A DNA stretch of 64,000 bases from Magicicada septendecula. Taxonomy: Eukaryota; Arthropoda; Insecta; Hemiptera; Cicadidae. The notes beneath the pieces were generated by a model. It did no database searches. It saw nothing but the letters and a program-made list of their open reading frames with translations, and was not told the origin of the DNA. Below are positions 11,375-24,133 of this stretch, one piece after another (positions within the stretch are counted from its first letter, which is position 1; each line of letters opens with the position of its first letter). The stretch covers positions 374,313,258-374,377,257 of the forward strand of contig CM068372.1 in assembly GCA_034769895.1 (NCBI GenBank). The letters are read 5' to 3'. The translations under genes were made by a program, and so were the position numbers.

Positions 11375-11806
11375 TAACTGGGAAAATTTACCCTCTGCCC
11401 TACATTCACAAAGTCATTCTCTTCAAACTCTCTCTGTAACTTACAAACACTCTCTCCTCTCTCTCTCACTGTTTCTATATTATTATGATCGCTAATTATT
11501 TTCACTGTATTATTTTTATGTATCTCGTTTTCAACTATCTTACTACTATCGGTTGTTAATTTATTTTCGTAATTGTTTGTTATTTTATTATTACTCTGGT
11601 CGTCTGTTATTTCGTCACAATCATTCGTAACTGTGTTATTTTCTACCTCCTCCTTCCGCATTCTACTCTCGTTTATTTCATCTTGAATATTATTTATATT
11701 TATAATTATCTCACTTCTCATGCCCGCAATAGTTTTATTCATACTTTCTAATTTGTTATTCATATTTATTTCACTCACTCTCAATTCGCTCCTCACATAT
11801 GACACA
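11375..11806 (-). pseudogene. gag-like ORF of F, middle part (N-terminus deleted)
   Basis: Reading leftwards, a coiled-coil-like segment (NNKLESMNKTIAGMRSEI) and an asparagine-rich linker lead to VGQRVNFPSY just before the hAT. The same order (coiled coil, N-rich linker, GQRVNFP) is seen in element B. The frame opens directly out of LTR sequence, so the start codon and the conserved HSTP region are missing: a deletion joins mid-gag to the LTR at 11806/11807. Confidence 0.65.
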
Positions 11807-12819
11807 AATGACACACACGTATTTTACAAACATAAATAAAATGATATTTTATTTATATAGCATGACAATTTTTCTGTTTACCTTCTGGTTTAGATTTATT
11901 AAAATACGCCTTATGGCTGAATTGTGAAACTACGTCAAATTATGATTTCTACTGTAGTTATGCTTTTTCTACCAATAACCCTCCGAACAATATTTGATTC
12001 ACCTAGCCATGCTATCAAGATTTATTTATCACTGACTATATATAGACTTACGACTAACTTATTTCTACTCAATAAAAACGACGACCCAGTATATGCTCGC
12101 TCTCTCCCTCTCATACTGTAAAATTCCCCATAATTTAGATTTAGCGCTTTTAAATTGATTTTAATTAGTTAATAGATGTTTAAATGACTACTTTCCTGAA
12201 CTTAGATCCATAACGACCACGTGGTGAATTTAGTTCATTGTTGTTTTCCTTGTTGTCTGAATAGGGTTCACTTTTTATGTCCGAAAAGTTTATGCTGTTA
12301 ATTTAGACATTCACCAATCACATTTTGCACTGCTTTTTTGTTTCTGCACTCACATAATTAAAATTTTGCTTTAACACATGGTACTGTTGTACAGCCGGCC
12401 GGCTATCGGTGTTGAAGGCGACAACGTAGTTTTCCTAAGCGTCTATATAAACCACGCCTTCTTCATCCATGGCAACTATGTTCGTGATTGGTTGGAAAAA
12501 ATCACGTGACGCTTTAATGAGTCGTCACGTGATATCATTTGTGGAGCGAGTCTAAGTAGTTTCGTTCTGTCTTTGGGCTCGCTAAAAAGTTTGTGCTTTT
12601 TGCCAACGGAAAACGCAATCATCCGTGCACCGGTTCGCATTCCAACACCTCAAGGAGCAGTGCTTATTGCAGGGCTCTGGCAAAATGTGCGTCTTGGTGC
12701 CCCGACAAAGTAAAACAAGGAATGTTAATTGTTCAAAACTGAGGCCCTGTTTGGGTAGACCTTATGTTACACTTATAATTGCAATAAAAAACAAAACCCC
12801 TCAAAATTGTCCCATCACA
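11807..12819 (-). repeat. 5' LTR of F, U5 end deleted
   Basis: A near-identical copy of 5705-6717. It lacks the 128 bases corresponding to 5577-5704, which include the U5 splice-donor-like site, and no primer-binding site follows. The outer end (CATCACA, 12819) is intact and abuts the GCTC duplication. Confidence 0.8.
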
Positions 12820-13131
12820 GCTCTGAACCTATGGTCCCTAATTTTGTAACTTTACAAATAAACACAAGAAAGAGAAAGACACTTACCCCCGATTATTACT
12901 CTCTTATGGCTTACCTTAACAGAAGATTCCCAAAGCCCTCAAGGTCCCCACCATATTTTGAGGAGTAAATATGGAAACCAATTCACTCTCCCCACAGAAA
13001 TAATTTAGATAAATAAACAGAATTCCCTTATATAAAAAACTCCAGGGTCTGGCATTATATAAAAAAATGAAGTATGGCATTTTAATTAGTAATTAAGAGT
13101 ATTTAAATTCATCCCTGTTTAGGGCTTCATT

Positions 13132-14273
13132 TGAAGCATTACGAGTTAATTAAAGGTTTAAAATATTGAAATTTTGTATTACCTACCTTTACTGGTAATT
13201 GACCAAGGTGTCGTCTGATGTACTTAGCAGAGAAAAACAGGTAAATGCAATTAACAATTACGTATTTATAAGTTCAAATAAAATATTACTTTATTCTCTT
13301 TAGCATGACATTTTCTTTCTTTTTTTTTTTTGAATCTACTGTTATAACCCCATTCTTGTTATCGTACTACATGATATATAGTGACGACCTCTGCGCCACA
13401 CAACTACTACTAATACAAAAAATATATATTTTACTTCTTATAAAATCTTAATTATTAAATTATGTACTCTATAATTTAGGACGAACCAATTCTTTGTTAT
13501 CACACACACCCACACATTCCAATTACCCCATTTTTAGATTTTGTTAAACAATGAATTTAGTTTGGAAAGTTATTTCCTTTAGTGATTATATTATAGTAGG
13601 TAGTAATACAGTGTACTCATCCTGGCCAGGATTCCACGGGTTATGCAACGTCTCACGCACTGTTCTGCTGCAGTTTGTTCATTTTAACCTTCCGCCACTC
13701 ATTACGATTCGTTCTTGTTCACACCGAATTACACATTTAGTCTTTTGTTTAGTTTCCACACATCTTAATTGTAATTTGATTCGAATTACTTTAGTGACTT
13801 CCGCACACTCGACCGGCCAGTCTCATTATTTGGTGAGAAGTGACGCTCGCTACAAAAGCTGGCGAGCATTTCCGTTTTCACCGCCTACATGATGTTGGCG
13901 GAAATACAATGACGTTCAGACAGTTCATTGGTTCTTTTCGATCGTCAACGCTGTTCTGTGGTGATACCACAGGCTGTGGCTCACCATTTCCTTCGTCTCC
14001 ATAGCACATGGCAAAAAATCTTTCGGCTTAGCCATTTTTTGTCACGGCGTCATTTTCGCTTTTGCGACGTAGGTGAGGCGCTCGTGCGGGTGGACTCACA
14101 TTCCACACGTGACAATTCTCGGATTTTTTTTGTACCGCGCACACCGTTCCAGACTAACGTATGATTAAAAAGCTCTGCTGTAGTTCTTTGTGCAAGTTGG
14201 CATGGAAATTTGCGATGTTACTTTTGAATATAGAAATTAATAAAAGGAACCCCCCCCTTTCTGTCCTATTACA
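13132..14273 (-). mobile_element. Solo LTR G, related to the LTR of F
   Basis: 1142 bp, the same length as the LTR of F, with matching termini: TGAAGCATTACGAG on the + strand left end and CCTATTACA on the right. It shares the internal string GGTGTCGTCTGATGTACTTAG with F and has a splice-donor-like AAAGGTAGGT (minus) around 13180-13189. Flanking bases (CATT, GTTT) do not match, so a simple insertion with duplication is not shown. Open frames within it have no protein likeness. Confidence 0.6.
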
Positions 14274-14475
14274 GTTTAGACGAACTTTTGATACAGAAAA
14301 TAGGTTATGGGTAGTTTGACGTAATAATAATACTAACACATTATTATGACGGCACAATCTCATTTTATTTTAACCAAAAAACTATTAATTTCTTTTTGAA
14401 TATAATAATACAAAACTTATCAGACAAAAAAAATCTTATACGCAAAGTTTCATAAGCAAATCAGTACTTTCTTTA

Positions 14476-14503
14476 TACTCTCTCCCCCTCTCTCTCTCCC
14501 CCT

Positions 14504-14551
<48 letters not shown>
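14476..14551. repeat. CT-rich microsatellite
   Basis: Roughly 75 bases of (TC)n interrupted by CCC. The corresponding array in the other LTR of H is at 18126-18220, so it was part of the LTR when H inserted and the two have since diverged in length. Confidence 0.9.
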
Positions 14552-14552
<1 letters not shown>

Positions 14553-15090
14553 TATTTTATTTGTTTAATACATTTTGGTTATTGTAAGATCTCATTTTAT
14601 TTGTTTAATACATTTTCGTTCTGAAAATAAAGGATAAATTGACATTAAATTTTACTGAATTCTGGCCAACTATTGGTGTTTTTCACAATTACTTATCTGC
14701 ACGTGGTCTATCAGTAGTTACACAACACTTCACAGTTCATTTTTCGTAACAACACCGGAGTAACGTTTTACAACTTTCCTTCCATAATTATTGTTATTAT
14801 GTCTTCAATTTAAAAGTTTATTGCCACACCATCGCATTTTCTAAACATCACTTTGGGGCAGGCCTACCGTACTTGCCTGCGTAGGCCTCCCGACACTATT
14901 ATATTGCGACCATTCTATTCAGCTGTGAGTCTCCGACTGGGTATGCGTCGCCCGCATGGCCACGCTGATTCACTTTACCGCCTTTGGAACTGGTTTCAGG
15001 CGGACTCCCGCAGCTTGTCCTGTCCTGGTCGCTGGCTGTATCATCGCATACAAATGACTAACCGGTGATTCACGGGTTACTCTGAATTCA

Positions 15091-16602
15091 ATTTGAAATA
15101 ATGAAAACTAATACTAAAACTAAGTTAAAAGGAACAAGCCAGACTAGATGGTCCGGTAAGTCTGAAGCTTTTCATGCACTTGTTAAAAACATTGATGGAG
15201 TGATTGAGGCTCTAAAAGTGCTGAAAGAGTCAGAAGCAGAAACCCTCTTACGTGCTGTTCTCGACTTGCGATTTCTCTTGTATTTGGTAGCATGGGCCGA
15301 ACTATTGAAAGAAGTTAATAGAGTTAATAAAGAAATTCAAAAAAAATGATGTAATTTTTTCGAAGTCACTTGATATGCTAAAAGGCTTGACAAAGACGAT
15401 GGAACGTTTGAGGAAAGAACCAAATTTGTGGTTACAAACTGCTAAAGAAATTGCAGAACGTATCGGCGTGGAGCCAACTTTGACATCACACAGGAATCCT
15501 AAAAAGAAACGCTTGCCAGGGGAAATTATGGAAGATCAGGTGAGGTCATTTTCCCCTGAAGAAAGATTTTTCCATTCTATAAAAGAAGTAATCGATGTAA
15601 TAACGACTGAGTTGAAAACCAGGATGGGAAGTGCCAAAAACCTCAACGAGAGTTTTTCATTTCTGACTGGGAGAGGTCTGTGGGAACTCACTGACAAAGA
15701 CTTGAAAACTCGATCAAGAAATCTGGCCATTGCATATCCAGAAGACTTAAGCGAAGATGAATTTCCCATTGAGGTATTGGTTTTTCAAGACCACGTAACT
15801 GAAACAGACTCCAAAGAATTCAATGCACTTGACCTACTTAATTTTATTCAAAAGAGGGATCTTTGCGACGCATTCCCCAATGTTTGTGTCGCATTGAGGA
15901 TTTATTCTACCCTTCCAACAACATCTGCTGGCTGTGAAAGAAGCTTCAGTAAAGTGAAATTGATAAAAAACTATTTAAGATCTTCGGTGTGTCAAGAGAG
16001 ATTATCTAAGCTTTCAATATTATCCATAGAAAGTGATATTGCTAATTCAATTAATTATGAAGATGCAATAAATTCATTTGCTGAAAGAAAAGCAAGAAAA
16101 GTGCCACTTTAAATTAGTACTAATAAAAGTGTACAGTTTATATTATTAAAACAAATCAAAACTCAAAATTAAATTAAATTTGTTTAATCTGTTCAGTTAC
16201 ATAAACTTAACTAAATTTAAAACAACATAGTGAAATTATTTTCAAGCGTGTTTTTATACTGAATTGCTATATTTTATAATGTTTACATCTCACAGAATTT
16301 TGAAAATTATCATTTAACTAGGGTATACTAGAGAGGGTAAAGTTGTTGAAAATATACAACGTTATGTATTTTTCTTTAAAAAGTATTGGAAAATAATTAA
16401 AACTTAATTAATAAACCCAATGTTTTAAATTCTGTAAATAAATTTCTGTACATATTATTTATTAAAAATCATTTTTTCCCTTTTCACTCGAAACGCAAAT
16501 TTTAAACGTTTAACAGTTCAAAATATGGAGAGGGAGGAAAGGGCGGCAAAATTTATCTTTGCCCCCCCCCAAAGAAAAAACCTAGATCCAGCACTGCCCC
16601 TG
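15091..16602 (+). mobile_element. hAT element, 5' truncated
   Basis: The right end, read inwards on the minus strand, is CAGGGGCAGTGCTGGATCTA followed by a G-run at 16562-16570, a common hAT terminus. No matching left terminus exists; the element begins in mid-transposase at the end of the H LTR. Confidence 0.7.
15101..16112 (+). pseudogene. hAT transposase, C-terminal half, frameshifted
   Basis: Two open stretches (15101-15349 and 15375-16112) in different frames give the C-terminal half of a ZMYM/hAT-type transposase. The first has the SQTRWSGKSEAFHAL motif, in which the RW is typical of this family. The second ends with the dimerisation region YSTLPTTSAGCERSFSKVKLIK and closes at 16112. 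The N-terminal zinc finger and both catalytic aspartates are missing. It is a different hAT lineage from the one at 8550. Confidence 0.82.
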
Positions 16603-16619
16603 AACTATCTCACTCCATG

Positions 16620-17478
16620 CAAAGTGCACCACAAAATCATTAAAACACATCCTGGCTTTACCAGGTATATCACAAAAAACTTAAGGGACCATTTGGAGAC
16701 ACCATGTCTCCCACATAACCTCTGGAGGAACCTTTGTCCTCATAAACCACACGTGGAGTCTTTACTCCACTTAAAACACAGGGAAAATTTGCCATCTGCC
16801 CTACATACTCACCTAAACTCTCACTTCACACACTCTTTCAATTTCACCAACAACTACTACCTCATCACTAATTTCTACTCCCATTAAAACATCATCATCA
16901 CTATCATTATTCAACATAAAATTCTCTGATACCACATTTTCAATTATATCACCATTTTTATTCATAATATCGTTATAGTTATAATTTACACTAAAATCAT
17001 CACTTACCTTGTCATCTGTTACCTGATTTAGTTTACTTTCTTTGTTCTCATTTAATTTATCTGTATCTCTTTTCCACTTCTCCATTTGTTCTCTTAACTT
17101 GTTAGTCAACCCCTCTGGTTTTTTATTGATAATATCAATGCGCTCATCATTAGCACTCAAACGCTCATCAAACTGTTGTACTAAACTGGTATTCATTTCA
17201 TTAAATTTTACATTTTGTTGTTCTTTTATTTCATTAATATCATCCCTTAAATTAGGATTTTGTTGTTTCATTTCACACAAAATATCATCATTAGCATCAA
17301 ACCTCTTATTATTATCATGAGACATTTTATTTTGTTGCTCTAAAAGCAACTGCAACACCTTCATCATATCAGCCATTGACCCTTCCCTTACTTTTGTTGC
17401 CACTGGAGTTGAATGTACCCCAGAGTCACTCATTATGGCAGAGTCAGTTAGACTCACTTCATTTTCATCATCTTCCAT
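16620..17478 (-). pseudogene. gag-like ORF of H, decayed
   Basis: The start region MEDDENEVSLTDSAIMSDSG leads to VHSTP, matching the N-termini of the ORFs in A, B and C. A long coiled-coil-like stretch follows with repeated RFDxND-type units (NKRFDANDDI, DERLSANDERID). The 221-codon frame ends at 16813 after a frameshift; a neighbouring frame continues as VGQMANFPCVL, the counterpart of GQRVNFP in B, until a stop near 16676. The rest is replaced by the truncated hAT. Confidence 0.65.
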
Positions 17479-17670
17479 TTTAATTATTTATATAAATAAA
17501 ATTTTATGAAGAAAAAATTTTAAACAATGTGTTATATTATAAATTCTACCCCATAACCTACAATCATACACTCTTCGTAACTTATACAAACAATATAAAA
17601 AAACGCCATTTAACCCAAACCTATTTCTGTATCTTAAGTAGGCCTAACTCATAAAACAAATTTTATATAA

Positions 17671-17691
17671 GCATCTTGGCAGGGTCGCCGA
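17671..17691 (-). other. PBS-like site of H
   Basis: Read on the minus strand, CGGCGACCCTGCCAAGATGC follows the LTR end by two or three bases, where a primer-binding site should be. The canonical TGG start appears as CGG. It differs from the Lys-type PBS of A and C, so H may have used another tRNA, or the site has decayed. Confidence 0.5.
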
Positions 17692-17692
17692 T

Positions 17693-18725
<1,033 letters not shown>

Positions 18726-18729
18726 ATTT

Positions 18730-19654
18730 GCTGCATTCATTACCTTATATGGACATATTTTGCCCCCTCACTGCTACACTTCTAACCAGATACGTTTTAT
18801 TACAATACGTATTTTTTTTAAAAATTGTTATAGAAAATTGTTGTACAAATTTTGTCCCATACAGTTTTTCCTTTTTAATATAATTTTTTGTCTAATTTCA
18901 CTGTACTGTAATGAATCTTCAGTCTTTTCAAAGTAGAAATAATCTTACAAGAGCAAAACATTAATTAATTTCTCTGAGCAAATTTGTTGAATTTTTTCTT
19001 TTATTATTTTAGGAGAAAAATGTTGAATTATTTTTCTCATTTGATTTGCATTAACAGGAAGCCACAGTTTTTTTATTTGATATTAATTTGTTTCAATTTG
19101 TATATTAACTTATATTCATTTTTATATTAACTCGCTAAATTAACAGCAAAAAAAAATCTTCATTGTTGGCTCTGACAAGAAGCCTTAAGGATAATGTCTG
19201 TTCTTTACTCTCAGTAGTCAAAATTAATTCATAGTATCCATTCTTAGTTTCAGTAGTTACATTTATATCCCCCCCCCTTACTTGTTAACATAAGTTTAAT
19301 CCTTTCTTAAGACAGTTCTGCAAACTAACAATAAAGTTTTTAAAAGATTTACTGTTGTAATTCCGAGTTGTTGTCAATTATGCCATATCACTCATTTTCC
19401 TGGGTTTGTAACTGTAATATTTTGTAATGTCTTGTTACATGATTGCGTTTGTGCATAGGGGGGGGGGGTCTGGTCGAGTCGGCTTCGTACAAAAGAAAAA
19501 CAGATTAAGACTAATCGATATTACAGTCTTTAGTGTGGCTGAAAAACGTTTAATAATATATACTGACATCAATCCCATTAAAGTAATAACACAATAAAAA
19601 TAAGCACTATTGAAACGTTGTTTGAAAGATACTTATTGACTTGATTTTCCTATA
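18730..19654. other. INTS9 intron, no gene seen
   Basis: AT-rich intron with C- and G-runs at 19270-19278 and 19460-19468. No coding or terminal-repeat signature. Confidence 0.6.
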
Positions 19655-21309
19655 CAGTAAACCCTCAATTTAACGGACTAATTGGGGCTGAGGGGTGTCC
19701 GTAAAATCGAAAGTCCGTTAAATCGCAAATTTTGTTTTTTGAGGATATATTTAAATCAAATAGGCCTATAACGCTGGAAATTTTAATACTATTAATATCA
19801 TGCAAATACCGTATTGTTCCGAATACAAGCCGCACTTTTTCTCCTAAAAACATGGTCGCTAATTTGGCCTGCGGCTTGCATTCGGATGCTAACAAAATTC
19901 GAAGTTATACCTGACTTCTGGCAGGACGAATGCTTTTTGGTATCTATGAGTTGTTTACTGCCTAAGCAACAGGAGTTTGCCTGCAGTAGTTAACTCTGGC
20001 GTTATGATTTATGACTACAACCGAATGTTTTAACAGCAAACTGAAGAAAGAATAGGAAGATAAAGTGTAAGTGCGTGCGCATGCGTGCTTGCTCGTCCCT
20101 TCTGTAGGCAGCAAGACAAAGGATGAGTAGAGGGGGTGTAACATGTTTCTAAATAACGGGTAAACTGCCTGTGTGGTTTTCTATTGTAACAGCGACAACA
20201 TCGTTTATCTGTACTTTGTTTTCATTCGGCGTTTTTGTAGTGCGTTTGTGATATTGTGGAGACTAAAGGCATGCAGTCAAATCAAATTAAACATAACCCG
20301 TACGATGCGAATTATAAAATAATTTTGATACAAAATGTAGAAAACCATGCAATCGCAAAGCCGCAAGGAAATTCGATATTGATGAATCCTGTATTCGACG
20401 ATGGAGAAAACAGAAGGAATGACTTTTAAATGTAAATACTGTACGACGAGCATTCGCGGGACCTCAAGTTGGGCGTTTTGTAGCAGTAGAGTCCAGTGTC
20501 TGTGAATAAATACGGCTTTTAAGAAGGCAAGGACTCCCTGTCACTAGACATGTTTTAAAATTAAAAGCTTTACAAATCCCAGAAGAATTAAAAGTCTCCG
20601 GTTTCAAAGCCAGCTTCAGGTGTATAAGACGAATGATGCGGCGAAATGGATTTGCGCTTAAATGATGTACATCACTCGCGCTAAAACTACCGAGTGACTA
20701 CGAAGAAAAACTCCTACAGTATCAGCGGTTTGTCATTCATTTATGCAAGAAGCATAATTATTCACTTGAACACATGGGAAATGCCGATGAAACTCCAGTA
20801 TTTTTTATTTACGTATATTTACGGTGGACCAAAAGGGAACCAAATCTGTAACAGTAAAGATTACGGGAAATGAAAAATTACGTGCCACTGTAATGATTGC
20901 TGTATTAGCCAATGGACGAATATTTCACAGTGAAATAAGATGCATATCAGTGTATATTGTTCAGTGTTAGTCGTCGTGATGTCTTCCACTGCACGTGTGC
21001 GACGCCTGCATCAACGACAATGCAAAGACGGGGATCATGAATTAAATAAACTCTTGATGAATACTCCGTTCTCATCAAATACAATTGAAGATGAGAAAAT
21101 TTGCGTGTTTCAAAACAAGAAACAAGAAGAAAATAAACGAAAGAATGCTGTGATAGCCAAGCAATATCGCCAGAACAGGAGAGTCTGCAGTTTATGCACA
21201 TTATAATACGTTTCAAAAGCCTAAAAACATATCTTGCTTTTTTCCCCAAATTCAGTCCGTTAAATCCGAAGTCTGTTAAACCGAGGTCCGTTAAATCGAG
21301 GGTTTACTG
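19655..21309 (+). mobile_element. Pogo/Tigger-like Tc1-mariner element, TSD TA
   Basis: 1655 bp bounded by inverted repeats CAGTAAACCCTCAATTTAAC on the left and a matching GTTAAATCGAGGGTTTACTG-type end on the right, each flanked by TA (19653-19654, 21310-21311). Inside the right end, three short copies of TCCGTTAAA-CGAG occur in a row (about 21256-21302), and two 'ccgtaaaatcgaaagtccgttaaatcg' units lie inside the left end. The transposase is degenerate. Confidence 0.85.
20270..20920 (+). pseudogene. Pogo-like transposase relic
   Basis: Fragments in different + frames can be ordered: AARKFDIDESCIRRWRKQKE (about 20357-20416), a psq/Brinker-like helix-turn-helix; MGNADETPVFF (about 20775-20807), the first catalytic aspartate block of pogo transposases (N-DETPV); and KITGNEKLRATVMIAVLANG (about 20854-20913), which follows it in Tigger/jerky-type proteins. 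Many stops and frameshifts separate them, and the C-terminal acidic residues are not readable. Confidence 0.75.
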
Positions 21310-21311
21310 TA

Positions 21312-21922
21312 TTTCATATTTCAAACGTACACGCGAAGGCTGTGTAATAAACTTGCTTGTAGACCTATATTTAAAAAAAAGGTTAGTACTGTATACAGCT
21401 GAGAAATTAATAAAACAGCTTAAAAATTAAGAGATTAACAAAATTTCTTGTCAACTTTCTGAGCCTGTTCATCCCCCCAATAAATACACCCTTGTGTTCG
21501 GTAACATGAAAACAATTGACATGTCTGTTTTCTTAAATCAGTGGGCACAAAAGTAAAGTAAAAACTAGACTAGGTCTTGTCTCTTAGTTAATCTCTGCAC
21601 ATGACGGAACATAAAATCACACTTTACAAATCTATTCCAGTCTTACAAGTAATATACTTTTTAATATCAGAAGTCCTATTTTATTGTACTTACTAATTTT
21701 TATAATGCTTAAAATTTTTTCTCATTTCACATAATTTACTAGAAAATAAATTAACCAAAATAAATTAATACTAACTAATTTAAAGGGTTATGCTTTCTCA
21801 GGACAAGTGCTTGAGTAGTGGCACCATTTCTTAAAAAAAGCCTTAAATATTTGCTTAATTGCCATGCAAGATTCAGAAATTGCTATATAAAAACATAATT
21901 GCATATAATGTATTTTGTATAG
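21312..21922. other. INTS9 intron, no gene seen
   Basis: AT-rich intron, ending in TTTTGTATAG, the acceptor of INTS9 exon 3. Confidence 0.6.
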
Positions 21923-22128
21923 AGCCAGACTTCCCGTACTTGGATGCATTAGCTCCATTCCAGCCAGTAGCGATGAAGGTGCTTCATTGTCCGATAGACA
22001 CAAGTCTCAACTTCACACAGGCCAATAAGTTAATCAAAGAACTGAAACCGCAGACTCTGGTATTGCCAGAATGTTATACCCAACCACCAGTTAATTTTCC
22101 TCTGCGATCTGAACTTGTTGTTGAACAG
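21923..22128 (+). CDS. INTS9: INTS9 internal exon 3 of 4
   Basis: Starts after TATAG and ends before GTAAGT. The first two bases complete the glutamate codon begun in exon 2, giving EPDFPYLDALAPFQPVAMK, then HCPIDTSLNFTQANKLIKEL and LPECYTQPP, all features I recognise from INTS9. It ends in VVEQ in phase 0. This segment closes the beta-CASP domain and leads into the linker towards the C-terminal region. The frame is open throughout. Confidence 0.9.
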
Positions 22129-22690
22129 GTAAGTTCATTTGTAATTAATTATTTTGTAGTAATGTTCAAGTGGTAACATGTGAGACTCCCAATCTTAACA
22201 GCTGTACTGTGATCGTGTGGTCGAGTCAGCATCACGACTCAGTCTCCCTGCCCATGTATATCGCTGGGTGCAAATAATACAGTGGTCATGCCTAGTCTAG
22301 ATAAGTAATAACAAAGGCACACGTACAGCACACACACACACACACAACTCCTCCTCGACTATGCAGCTCATCACCGCATATGGTTACTAGATGGCTTATT
22401 TCTCTATGGCGATGGTGTAACGTGAGTTGTACCTTGGCCATGGGGACACAACAGCACATATTCCTTGAAGGGATAAGAAGAAGATTAATTACTTTTGTTT
22501 AGTACTGATAATGTTAGTGTATTATACAGCTTGCTGTTATAGGAAAGTCTAGCATTGGATCAGCAGTCTTCATTATACATTCAAGACTCATTTTATTTTA
22601 ATTGTACTGTCTTTTAGTTTACTAATTGTATTAATTTAATAAATAAAATAACTGTATACAAAGAGACAAATTATTTTATATCACTTTTAT
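22129..22690. other. INTS9 intron, possible old repeat
   Basis: Includes a (CA)n run at 22329-22345 and a moderately GC-rich stretch (22196-22480) that looks like repeat DNA, but I could not tie it to a family. No exon is seen. Confidence 0.4.
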
Positions 22691-23330
22691 TAATTTTGTT
22701 TATAAAAATAAGTTCTTTAAGACTCGAAGCAGCAAACATTGATTTTAAGACGTTGCCTAACTCTAAAGTTTCAACATCTCAAAATCGGATTTGGTTAACG
22801 GGAACGTCTGCAGGATCGTGGGTGAGCCAATTCCTCTGATTCTCTTTTGCATCGCCTGTAAAAATCTTCTTGTCAGAAAAACAAACCATGTGACCAGTGG
22901 CCTCATGTTTTAATGAACAAAGAAGTAAATTTCAGCGGGCAGCTGGCAGCCTCAGACAGCATTTGTTGTACCCTGAGCACATACGATGTCTATCTCAAGC
23001 TCTTGTCAGTTATTCGACACGTGATGGCTTCACTCAACCCCGAGTGTGGTGGACACGTTATGAAGCAACACTCCTGGACCTTCTAAAACGAGTTCTTTAG
23101 CTCTTTGGATGATGGCTGGTGTCATTGTAGTCTTCTCTCTCTCTCTTTCTCTCTCTCGCATGACTCTGTCTTGCCAGGTTAGCAGAACCTTCTTCAGACT
23201 TCTCTGCATCCACATACGTTTGTGTGATATCAAAAACAGTATGTGGATGTTCTTGGGTACTTGAAGAACCAAGTAATTTCAGTCGGCACTTCAGATATGA
23301 CTGCTCTTCAGTTGTATTCCGCATTCAAAT
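22691..23330 (-). pseudogene. Tc1/mariner-superfamily transposase relic
   Basis: On the minus strand, broken frames give TPAIIQRAKELVLE and ITDKSLR-TSYVLRVQQMLSEAA (a DNA-binding region followed by the 'YKLQRGQLL' type segment), then MVCFSDKKIFTGDAKENQRN (about 22835-22895), where SDKK corresponds to the first catalytic aspartate block SDEK, then THDPADVPVNQIRF. This order matches IS630/Tc1-mariner transposases. A (GA)n run at about 23130-23158 lies in the middle. No inverted repeats were found. Confidence 0.55.
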
Positions 23331-23561
23331 ACCGAGCACCAACAATCAACTACTGCTAAAGTCAAGTATAGTGTTAAATTCAAATTGAATTTTTCCCGGA
23401 TTTTAGCTGATCTGCCCTGTATATTAATCATACTTTGATTGCAGGGCAGAACTGCTCTTACATAGTGTAGTCATAGAATACGCATGAGCTTTTCATATAG
23501 AATTGATTAATAACACAGTACAATACACAAACACTCAAAATCCAGATATGTGTGGTTGAAT

Positions 23562-23793
23562 TTATTATTATTGGGTCCTTCAGTCTTTTGACTGGTTTGT
23601 ACCCTCCCTGCATATACCCGTGGTGCATGTGTTACAGAGTCTCTCACAGGTATATGGGATCTACAGTTTAATGCTGGATGCGAACGGCATAGTTGGGGAG
23701 GGCGGCCGTATCTAAATCAGATGGCCCCGATGGGAATAGAACCTACGCTGACAGCGTAGCAGCGCCACACGCTAGCCACTATGCCACGACCGC
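23562..23793 (-). mobile_element. tRNA-derived SINE with 11-bp TSD
   Basis: On the minus strand the head has an A box TGGCATAGTGG and a B box GGTTCTATTCC at tRNA-like spacing, so RNA polymerase III transcription is likely. A 150-bp unrelated body and an (AAT)n tail (23563-23575) follow. Identical TGTGGTTGAAT copies flank it at 23551-23561 and 23794-23804, the signature of LINE-driven retroposition. The B box has one change from the consensus GGTTCGANTCC. Confidence 0.85.
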
Positions 23794-23804
23794 TGTGGTT
23801 GAAT

Positions 23805-24133
23805 AAAGGATGTTAAATCTGTTGAGTCAGCAACAAAGTTTTACAATTGTATTTGTCGTACTTTGTTCCTGAACTGCTAGCTGCCATGTTGTGCTAAATG
23901 AGGTCTTTCAGTGTCATCACCATTATAAAGTCAAAGATGACAGGGCCCAACCAAAAGGCATCGTTCAGCACAGTGCAGCAACTAGAAGTTCAGGAACAAA
24001 GTACAACAAAGTTGAAATAATGAAGATTGCTGACACTACAAAAAAACTTAAGTGAGAATTGTATTCTATGTTTTAAATTAACTGAGTAAACGTAGATGAT
24101 AGTAGAATTCTGCTAATGCATACATGTTTACAG
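23805..24133. other. INTS9 intron
   Basis: Intronic; ends with TGTTTACAG, the acceptor of exon 4. No repeat or gene is seen. Confidence 0.6.

Larger units (their letters stand above)
5577..12819 (-). mobile_element. Gag-only LTR retrotransposon F, TSD GCTC
   Basis: A minus-strand LTR element flanked by GCTC at 5573-5576 and 12820-12823. The left (3') LTR is full length. The right (5') LTR has lost its U5 end together with the primer-binding site and the start of gag. Internal parts in sense order are: gag-like ORF (11806 to 7970, split by a hAT), a ~0.9-kb AT-rich non-coding stretch, and a conserved 3' domain with G-runs and a hairpin before the polypurine tract. No protease, reverse transcriptase or integrase is seen, so it would need enzymes from another element. 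Confidence 0.8.
12845..15090 (-). repeat. 3' LTR of H, interrupted
   Basis: Bases 12845-13049 match 17693-17895 and 14274-15090 match 17897-18725. The 1.2 kb in between is foreign: an 82-bp stretch absent from the other LTR (13050-13131), then solo LTR G. The LTR ends in GAATTCA (TG...CA on the minus strand). A CT-rich microsatellite occupies 14476-14551. Confidence 0.72.

Noticed and set aside
20940-21249. Open frames on both strands within the pogo-like element
   Set aside because: Both are out of frame with the transposase blocks and have no similarity; likely chance.
22196-22480. Possible second SINE
   Set aside because: No clear A or B box, tail or target duplication; left as unassigned repeat-like sequence.
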